Below, piece by piece: positions 56,674 to 64,000 of a stretch of 64,000 bases of DNA. The notes beneath the pieces are model-generated. The model had not been told where the DNA came from. It worked only from the letters and a program-made list of their open reading frames with translations, and did no database searches. The translations under genes and the position numbers were made by a program. The stretch's first letter is position 1, and every line of letters begins with the position of its first letter. The stretch is from Chrysoporthe austroafricana (Eukaryota > Ascomycota > Sordariomycetes > Diaporthales > Cryphonectriaceae): the NCBI GenBank assembly GCA_001051155.2, contig JYIP02000003.1:1178001-1242000 (forward strand). Reading direction: 5' to 3'.

Positions 56674-58049
56674 TTGAATTTCTACAGAAACAGCATGAAT
56701 TTCCGATGGTGATGGCGACGATAAAGAGGGGCGAAAACAGCGACCGGCAGATGGATAAAGGGACATCGTCTTTGAGACAGAACACGATCGTTCCCGACGT
56801 ACTCAGCAACGGACACGCAATGATTTTAGCAGTGGTGCACGGTGTTTTGGTCTTTGGGTGACCTCACACAAGTCACCTACATTTTCTTTCTCTTTCTTCC
56901 TGCTGTCATGAATTTGTATGAAGCATTATTTTAGTATACCTCTCAAGCAAGCAATATCCAACATGAACAAGTCTCCTCTCTCCTCTCTCCATTCGGTGTG
57001 CCTACTGATCTGATCCCCTTCGCGTCGTTGCCCTGGGACTGAACGAGATTATAATGGTAATGGAAGCTTTGAGGCTTGCCTTGGTTCGTGCTTGAACTGT
57101 ATTAAATCGAGCTCCAAAGCATTTTTCAAAGCATTTTTCAAAGCATTTTTCAAATCATCTGGAACAGCAAATACCCCGAGCTATATTGTCCTCTAATTCC
57201 AACTTGCCTTCTTTAGTGCCTAAGCTAGGCAGGCCTGGTTACCACGGCCTTGCAGCAGAACATTGTCTGGGGGAGACCCTCCCCTAACGCACACCCTCCT
57301 CCCTTCATTTTTCGTTTATGATTAACTTTCGCTTTCTACGGACTATGGAACTGAGTTTGGAATGCTTTTTCAGCTCGCCATGCAGGAGCAGCCTCGGTTT
57401 GCCCTGTGCAGGAGCTTGTCTAGGGGTCGAGATGAGTAGCTCTGCTCACATGCCTAACTGAGTAGGTGTGAGACCTGTCGTGTCGTTTTACTGAGGCTTA
57501 AGCACGCAGGGGTGCAGACCCCGGCTTGGCAAAGCTTAAGCAGCCTTCAATACGTATCGTAAGGCCCCTCGAGAGGATTTCTCCTCAGCGACGCCAGCTC
57601 CTGCTAATAGAAAACTCATTGTTCATCACACACCTTGCTCAGATCCCTCGGACCTCCCCAGCCTGAGGATTCTCGGTACCGTACCTAGAGATTTCCCACC
57701 GTGCAGATTGCCAAGACTCCTGGCTGACCCCTTGGGAGGTCTAGCTCGTTACGGAGTCCCACCCTAAGCTAAATCTTAAGCATATCTCCAGCGTTCGGCT
57801 GGAGCAGTGTAGCATACTGGGCAGGGGTGTGAAGTGAAACCATTTGTGTTGCAAGGCTGCAACGCGAGGGCGGCAAGGCCCGTGGTCTGTGATGCTGCAT
57901 CCACCTGCTGGGTCGAGCTCGTGATCCGACTTGGGAAATTCGCAATGTATCTATCTTCAGGAGTCCTCCTCACGAGAGCTCGTGTTCCTTTTCCCTTCCG
58001 CAGGTCAATCTTTCTTTACCTATGTATCTTTAAACTGAGAGCGGCGACC
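56674..58049. other. Intergenic region
   Basis: Contains the 12-bp tandem repeat at 57115. CT-rich leader-like sequence precedes 58050. The ORF frame of the next gene is open back to 57834 but has no convincing upstream coding sequence. Confidence 0.6.
57115..57158. repeat. 12-bp tandem repeat downstream of VPS13
   Basis: Three exact copies of CAAAGCATTTTT (57115-57126, 57127-57138, 57139-57150) followed by a partial, changed copy (CAAATCAT). Confidence 0.9.
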
Positions 58050-59426
58050 ATGCTTAACGAAACCCGCCCATGGGTGGTTTTCCTCCTGGGCGCCTCCCTC
58101 GTCCTCATTTGGAGTTTTGGCTTCGATGTCCACGATCGCATCGAAGCGCTGTTCTACGGGCCGGCACCTACCCAGCAAGACGCAGAGAGGGCGTTCCTGC
58201 AAAAGGCCATGAGCGTCGAGTTCCCGGCCCCGATCGACTATGAACCTATCCGGGAAATATGTGCTCGCAGCTCGTTCCGGCCTGGCCTTCTCTTTACCTG
58301 CGAGGGGCAACACGGCGGCATCGGTATGCTGCGCAATCAGATCTTAAAATGCGTCCGATACGCTATCCACGGCGGCGGCGCGATCGTAGTTCCTTCGATG
58401 GCCCTGCGTAACGCGAATGATCTATCGGATATCTCAGGCCCCAACGAGGTGCCGCTCGAGTACCTGATGGATCGTGAGGCCTTCATCACGCACCTGACCG
58501 AAGGCTGCCCTGGTATGCGCATCTACGATCGCGCAGAGGACTTCCCCTTCTACGAGCAGCGGACAGCGGAGCCTTTGCCTCTAGTCGGGGACCAGTTCGA
58601 GCCGGACCACCCCCGTGAGGGCCTGCAGCACCCCCGCGAGTGGCGGCGCAACTTCGACGAGTGGCTGGACCAGCAGAAGGTGCAGATCCGAGCCAACGCC
58701 CCGGTGCACATCAAGATGGAGCAGTCCTACCTCGAGTACCCCGTGCGCGACGACGGCGATGCCGCCCGCGAGTTCGGCAAGATCCTCTCCTTCCGGAACG
58801 ACACGCGAGCCCTGGCGGCCAGAGTCCTGCTCGAGCTCCGTCGGCAGCTCGCGCCCACCATCGACCCAGCAAGCCCCATCAACCCAGGCGCCTTCTACGG
58901 CGCGCACCTGCGGCTGGAGGAGGACGCCGTCTGGGCCTGGGACCCGAACGAGTGGCGCTTCTCGCGCATGCGGGACCAGTTCGAGGAGCAGTTCCGGTAC
59001 CTAGACCGCACGGGCCTGGATGTCGTCTACGTCGCCTGCGGGAACCAGACCGTCGTCGACCTGTTCGCCGAGAGCCTGCGCCGCTGGCGCGCTGCGCGGC
59101 CTGGGGCCGCGCAGGCGGGGACCAACGTCACGGTGGTGACGAAGTATGACCTGCTCCGGGGGCCCGACCTGCGGCGGCTCGAGGGCATGACGTTCGACCA
59201 GCAGGCCCTGGTGGACTTCCTGATCATGTTCAAGGCGAGCGCGTTCATGGGCGTCGCGCACTCTAGCTTCTCGTGGAACGTGGCGCTGCGGAGGCACGAG
59301 CTGAGCAGGTATGCGGGCTACGAGAACGAGGGCTCGGACCTGCTGAGGGACGAGTACAGCATCATCATGGGGATGGAAGCCGATTACCCTCGCGTCGACG
59401 GATTCAAGTACGCAATATGGCCATAA
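58050..59426 (+). CDS. Type II membrane protein with an O-fucosyltransferase-like fold
   Basis: Single exon, 458 aa; the start MLNETRPW at 58050 puts one membrane segment (VVFLLGASLVLIWSFGF) directly after a short cytosolic tail, the usual Golgi type II layout. The luminal part has GT-B-like features of the O-fucosyltransferase superfamily: a Gly-rich first loop (GQHGGIGMLRNQILKCVRYA), an H-L-R motif (GAHLRLEEDAVW), and near the end FKASAFMGVAHSSFSWNVALRR, resembling the nucleotide-sugar-binding region. Donor and acceptor sugars are unknown; the assignment rests on motif recall. Predicted N-glycosylation sites (NDT, NQT, NVT) fit a secretory location. An upstream extension of the frame to 57834 was rejected because it lacks a membrane-protein start. 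Confidence 0.8.
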   Translation: MLNETRPWVVFLLGASLVLIWSFGFDVHDRIEALFYGPAPTQQDAERAFLQKAMSVEFPAPIDYEPIREICARSSFRPGLLFTCEGQHGGIGMLRNQILKCVRYAIHGGGAIVVPSMALRNANDLSDISGPNEVPLEYLMDREAFITHLTEGCPGMRIYDRAEDFPFYEQRTAEPLPLVGDQFEPDHPREGLQHPREWRRNFDEWLDQQKVQIRANAPVHIKMEQSYLEYPVRDDGDAAREFGKILSFRNDTRALAARVLLELRRQLAPTIDPASPINPGAFYGAHLRLEEDAVWAWDPNEWRFSRMRDQFEEQFRYLDRTGLDVVYVACGNQTVVDLFAESLRRWRAARPGAAQAGTNVTVVTKYDLLRGPDLRRLEGMTFDQQALVDFLIMFKASAFMGVAHSSFSWNVALRRHELSRYAGYENEGSDLLRDEYSIIMGMEADYPRVDGFKYAIWP

Positions 59427-61131
59427 CGCACCACGTTTGGCATCTAGACAAGAGATTAATAAGTGTTTATTGACGAAGCTCGGCCCTAGCCCCTGGACAA
59501 CCATTATCGCAGCTGGGATGACTAGCTGATACATTAATTGCGAGGTGTTTGACCTGGCTTGAGAAGGCGAAACTGCCGGGTGCTGTGCGTTTGCGATTGC
59601 TTGCTGCTCTGGGACAGACAGGATGGCCGCTTCACGCGCCGGCTCCTGGGCCATCAGTGCTGCTAGGCCTCAAGGCACATTACTGTAGCTTGGTATGGAC
59701 CGGGCTTCCGAGGGGCTGGGATTGTTGAATGGAGGGCGTGAGTGCTACTCAGGATGGCAGCAAAAATCAGTCGCTAAAATAGCAGGCGATGCGCCTCTCG
59801 ACTGAACGTCAAGTCTATCCGGACACCAATAAGAAAGATGACTTGTTGGTGATGAACAAGATTGGCGACATCATGGATCATTTCTTCCGTTATGAGGAGG
59901 AGAATATCGCTAGGAGAGTGGACAATAAACATCTTCTACGATAATTCCAGCGGCATAAACTTCAGCTTCATTACCGTCCTTCGCAAGCTCACCCTGTGGA
60001 ATCCGAGACGGAGAATTAAGAGTAGGCGGCGACGAAATTGCACAATTGTGGAGGAGGAGGAAGCCTCGCGAATCTTGCGCTCTTAGACTGGCGTCCCAGG
60101 ACACAGCATAGAGGCTATACCAATAACAAAGTAATGTAGTTTCGTGGTTCTTTTTTTGTTGACCAGCACCTCTAGATCAACGCATGAAAGCGTGGCAGGA
60201 TTTGCGGGTAGTGAAATGGATTTTTGGTTCTAGAAGACGTAAGTGCTTGCTAGTGAATCTATCTTCGGGACGCGGATTGCAATTTCCGATCGATTATTTA
60301 ACAATGTTAGGCGCCGGACTGCTGGTGTGACGGGAGGATATAGACAACCGGAACTGTTTCGTGAACGGTGCCACACTTAATACATTGGCACAGTTGTATG
60401 GAAAAGGTCATATCTTGGGCACTTCAAACAAAAACAGGATTAGACTATAAAGAGGGCATCAGTTCTCAGAGGACCATCAAAGTCCTCATAAGAGTATTGT
60501 TGAAGATAACTTTCGTTTTTAGCGTCCATGCTCCTACCCAGTAATTTGAAAAGACCGAAGATACAAGTAGATGTTTTTTGCCACAATGTTGAGACAATGA
60601 ATGGATTGACAACGACCGGCATGCCTGATTACATACTCTCACAATATTCTTCTCAAATTCTTCTCGACAAGCTCTGCAAAAAGGAGAGGAAACGATAGAG
60701 GCAAAGTTAGAAGGGTTGGGGTGTTTTTTTTTGTTTTTTTTTTTGGAGGGGGGGGCGTATTCGAAGACGGCGTTTTTCGGCGAAAACTGCCCAAAGCGAG
60801 CCCGGCATGTGTCAGGGTCTTGGTTCTTCACATGGACAGAAGGGCCCCTGGTGGGTCCTTAAGGATGCCACTAATGCAAACACTTAAGCCCGCCAGCTTT
60901 CCAGAGCACAGATTTTATCTAGGTGGAGAGATTCTTTTGTGGCCCCTTTACATCATGTCCACTCTTAGGCATGATTGCATGTGAAGACGGACGCTTGTCA
61001 ACCTGGCGATGGCCTCATCAGTTCATCCTTCATAAACGGGACGGACTGTGTCTCTACAAAGTGATTTCCTCCGCAGGGACCTCCATCTCCTCTCATTAAT
61101 TCTTACCTCGTTCAATAACTCGTTGACAGAA
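59427..61131. other. Intergenic region
   Basis: T- and G-runs at about 60725-60757. Several short ORFs (59862-60086, 60466-60831) without recognisable families. CT-rich leader at about 61080-61120. Confidence 0.55.
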
Positions 61132-63099
61132 ATGCGCAACAGTAAAGACTACGAGGTCCGCGCGTCCCAAGACGGCGAAGGTGTGTCTCTGCACCGCCGG
61201 ACGTCCGCTCTTGAAGAAGCTCCTACACTCGTTCCCCCAATAGGCTTGCCTGGGTTGCCTCTTCGCCGGCGAAGCACTGCGTCCCGGCATAGCGTGAGGT
61301 TCTCAGATGACCCAACGCGGAACTCCCAGGCCGTGGTCGACGACGAAGAACTCGAGGCCTTGGCCAGGAGCGCGTCCGCTATCAGCGGTGCTGGCGGTGC
61401 GGGACAGCTCCGACAACGACGCGAGTCGCAGGACAATGTCTTTGAGCTGCCCGTCATCCAGAGACCTCGTGCAGCAAAGCCAGGACTACCTAGTACCATC
61501 CGTGAGGTTCCTTCAAATTTACCCACACCGTCTTCAACCCGGCCACCATCTCCTTCGACTCCAGGTGTCCGAGGTCTAGAGGCGAAGGAATACTTTGGCA
61601 TCGACAGAACAACTGCCCCAGCCTCACCACAGACACCTCAGAGTGATGCGGAGCACGAGATAGGCGTTGGTCATGCCTACCCTGACATAGGCATCATCGC
61701 CTCGTGGCGTGGCGCCCTTGTGCTGCTTTGCACATGCGGTGCACAGCTGATGGATAATGTTTTCATGACCAGCATTAATATCGCCTTACCGGCAATCCAA
61801 AAAGATTTCGGGGTCAGCAATTCAGATCTCCAATGGCTTATATCCGCTTACACTCTCGCTTTTGGCGGGTTCTTGTTGCTGGCAGGCGTGCTGTCGGACA
61901 GGTACGGCCGGAAGCTAATCTTCTGCTGCGGCATGGCGAAGTTGAGCATCTGGACGATCGCGAATGGCTTCGCCCCCAACTTCATCTCCATTGCCATCTT
62001 CAGAGCGCTGCAAGGGATCGGTGCTGCGATGACCGTCCCCAGTGCCGTCGGGATGATTAGCAACTATTTTGTGGCCAAAGATCAGACTTTGGCTTTGACA
62101 ATATTTGGTTCCGCTGGCGCTGTGGGCTTTTGTATAGGCCTAATGTTTGGCGGATTTTTGACATCCTCACTGGGGTGGCGTTACATCTTCTACGTGGCTG
62201 TGGTCGTAACCGGCATGCTAGGCTCACTCGGCTGGTTTTGCCTGCCCAAGGACCGAATGGACGGCCACACTAGGCCAAAGCTCGACTTCGTCGGGGCGGC
62301 CCTATCCACCGGAGGACTGATCCTTCTCAGCTTCGTCCTCTCCAGCGGTGGCGAGTACGGCTGGGGCAAGGCCTTCATTATTGCGCTGCTCGTCCTTAGC
62401 ATGGCCATGATCGTGGGGTTCACCTGGGTTGAAAAGAAAGTTCCCAATCCGATCATGCCCCTTTCGCTGTGGAAACTCGAGAATTTTGCTGCCCTCTGGG
62501 TTGGTGGGTTTGTCATGTACGGCGGTTATCAGACTGCCATCTACTACACGACACTCATCTGCCAGGAGGTCAACAAACTCAGCGCGGGCGAGACTGCAGT
62601 GAGGTTCCTACCGATGGGCGCTACGGGCTTCATTTGTAGCCTGAGCATGTCGCGAGCGTTGGAATGGTTCAACGCCAAGTGGATGCTCGTCACGGGCATG
62701 GTCATCTGCGCTCTTGCTCCGGTCTCCTCGGCTGTAATGCAGCCGAGCGATATCAACTTCTGGAAACATGTCTTTCCGACCACAGTCCTCAGCGTGGCGG
62801 GCACTACGATCGTTTACTGCACCATCACCGTGGTCCTACTGGCATCTGTGCCAGCCAATGTCAAGTCTCTCTGTGGAGGCATGATAAATACTGCCTTCCA
62901 GATTGGTAGCGGTGTCGGACTTGCGCTGTCGAGCGCTGTGGTCCAGGCTGTGGATATTAATAAGGGTCACTCTGAGCTCCGGCAGTACGAGACAGGGCTC
63001 TGGTGTGTTGTCGGTCTTGCTGGCGTGGGAATCTTCGCGAGTGTCTTCGGAGTAAAAGATAAAGGGAAGCACGTGAGCGGACCTGTAATGGCACACTGA
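61132..63099 (+). CDS. MFS drug/metabolite efflux transporter (DHA type)
   Basis: Proton-antiport export across the plasma membrane is expected. Single exon, 655 aa from the first ATG (MRNSKDYEV); the frame is open a little further upstream without an ATG. About 190 residues of Ser/Pro/Arg-rich cytosolic N-terminus precede the first helix (WRGALVLLCTCGAQLMDNVF). The MFS loop motif GVLSDRYGRKLIF follows helix 2, and IFRALQGIGAAMTVPSAVG and GAVGFCIGLMFGGFL are typical of drug:H+ antiporters. Twelve to fourteen hydrophobic segments are visible. It resembles aminotriazole/boron-export-type (ATR1) proteins. The neighbouring flavin monooxygenase converges on it, so export of an aromatic metabolite is possible but unproven. 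Confidence 0.9.
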   Translation: MRNSKDYEVRASQDGEGVSLHRRTSALEEAPTLVPPIGLPGLPLRRRSTASRHSVRFSDDPTRNSQAVVDDEELEALARSASAISGAGGAGQLRQRRESQDNVFELPVIQRPRAAKPGLPSTIREVPSNLPTPSSTRPPSPSTPGVRGLEAKEYFGIDRTTAPASPQTPQSDAEHEIGVGHAYPDIGIIASWRGALVLLCTCGAQLMDNVFMTSINIALPAIQKDFGVSNSDLQWLISAYTLAFGGFLLLAGVLSDRYGRKLIFCCGMAKLSIWTIANGFAPNFISIAIFRALQGIGAAMTVPSAVGMISNYFVAKDQTLALTIFGSAGAVGFCIGLMFGGFLTSSLGWRYIFYVAVVVTGMLGSLGWFCLPKDRMDGHTRPKLDFVGAALSTGGLILLSFVLSSGGEYGWGKAFIIALLVLSMAMIVGFTWVEKKVPNPIMPLSLWKLENFAALWVGGFVMYGGYQTAIYYTTLICQEVNKLSAGETAVRFLPMGATGFICSLSMSRALEWFNAKWMLVTGMVICALAPVSSAVMQPSDINFWKHVFPTTVLSVAGTTIVYCTITVVLLASVPANVKSLCGGMINTAFQIGSGVGLALSSAVVQAVDINKGHSELRQYETGLWCVVGLAGVGIFASVFGVKDKGKHVSGPVMAH

Positions 63100-63361
63100 G
63101 TGGTCACGCTCGGCAAAGGAATTATGATGAAGACAAGCGATGAACAGGCTTAGGCTACCCAGATACTCAATCGCGGACCTATGAAGACCTAGCCTTGACT
63201 TCCAGTCTCAGCGCCAGTGATCTCCCCAGAAAGGATAAATCACAGGCCCTCAAACTTGATGCCTTCGTTCTGTCTGGTGTATTTAATCAAAGAAAAGACA
63301 CGCTCCAGAAAGCCTAAATAAGGCGAATGGGCCAAGGTGCCTTCTTTAGCCTAGCCGAAAT

Positions 63362-64000
63362 CTAGGAGCCGTTCTGGAGTGATTTGGGCTTATAGTACTG
63401 TGTAAAATCGTGCATCACAGCGTTTAAGCCCTATAGTTAAGTCAGAATACCGGCCTTTTTAAGGTGGGGGGGGGGGGGAGAACAATCCGGATGCCGTGAA
63501 GTTGGGGCACTCAGAGCCTTACCTGCTTCATCTGCTCTTCGAACTCTTTATCTACCTTGGCCCGCTCGACGGCCTGGAAGAAGGGATCCGCCTTAATGGC
63601 TTCCGGACTCGGATCCCATAAACGGCGAATATTAGAACTGGATATTGGATTGATGATGTCGTTGTACTTTTGGATCCGGATCTCGGAATACTTGTCCAGA
63701 ATGCTGTCTTCCGCTTGACCAGTGGCAATACCATACAGGCAGTCGAAGAGGTTGCCAGCGTCAACTAACCCGCCTGTGAGTCCCATCCCACCGCTGAGAT
63801 ATATCCATATTAGATCTTGCCGTCATATCTGGAGGACAAGGCTGAATATTGAACAAGGTGCGAACATGCAACTTACAAGGGATTACACAAGTGAGCAGCG
63901 TCGGCTGCTAAGAGGAAACGGCCTTTCCTCAGACTTTCTGCACACCGCTGGTGGATCTTGTACGGGCTGAAGTTCACAATTTTGTATTCTTCAGGATCAG
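63362..64000 (-). CDS. FAD-dependent aromatic monooxygenase, C-terminal part (cut by the window edge)
   Basis: Class A flavin monooxygenase, salicylate-hydroxylase-like: hydroxylation of an aromatic or related substrate with NAD(P)H and O2. Visible exons: 63877 to beyond 64000, 63523-63793 and 63362-63430; the 5' part lies outside. The second FAD-binding motif is clear ([24 protein letters not shown]), followed by [14 protein letters not shown] and [21 protein letters not shown]. The last exon was found by splicing from GTAAGG at 63522 to CTATAG ending at 63431 and reads [18 protein letters not shown] before its stop. The last intron contains a 13-base G run (63466-63478 region), a likely site of sequencing slippage. 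It converges on the MFS transporter. Confidence 0.9.

Noticed and set aside
58615..59149. GC-rich alternative-frame ORFs over the O-fucosyltransferase-like gene
   Set aside because: Ser/Arg/Pro-rich readings of a high-GC coding sequence, with no family motif.

Overview
The window is genomic DNA of a filamentous ascomycete (Pezizomycotina, most likely Sordariomycetes). Genes are interrupted by short GT-AG introns of about 50-110 bases with CTAAC/CTGAC-type branch points and are separated by long pyrimidine-rich leaders. The protein set is typically fungal: VPS13, LIS1/PAC1, an XMAP215/Stu2 homologue, GH28 pectinase, an Egh16-like secreted protein and P450. An Egh16-like protein together with a polygalacturonase suggests a plant-associated lifestyle; this is inference.

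Left part (1-13 kb): a truncated SDR, a gene of unknown function (1311-3283), and a set that looks like L-rhamnose/pectin use: an MFS sugar transporter (4955-6888, minus), a broken aldo-keto reductase (7515-8093), an L-rhamnose-1-dehydrogenase-like SDR (8945-9815, plus) and an endopolygalacturonase (10215-11452, minus). The divergent region between transporter and dehydrogenase carries three copies of the palindrome CCTCG-AGA-CGAGG, a shared GGGGCTGTGGGG and CreA-type sites, so the two genes are probably co-regulated.

12.9-19.2 kb: two microtubule genes stand head to head, an XMAP215/Stu2 homologue (minus) and LIS1/PAC1 (plus). 20.4-34.4 kb: a relative of the 1311-3283 gene with its intron at the same place and phase, an AKR7-type reductase with a GC-AG intron, a severin/gelsolin protein, a small six-cysteine secreted protein, a possibly mitochondrial hypothetical protein, a SnoaL-like protein and an Egh16/GAS-like secreted protein.

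36.7-42.8 kb: a disordered repeat protein, a mitochondrial DUF3429/TMEM69-type membrane protein with a very long charged tail, and a P450. A 4.2 kb stretch without supported genes follows, holding two long poly-T runs around an ambiguous base. 46.9-56.7 kb is the complete lipid-transfer protein VPS13 (3,224 aa, one intron). The right end has a type II membrane protein with an O-fucosyltransferase-like fold, an MFS transporter, and the 3' part of a flavin monooxygenase cut by the window edge.

Exon boundaries were read by eye from splice motifs, reading frame and family similarity. No database search was run, so family names rest on recognised motifs.
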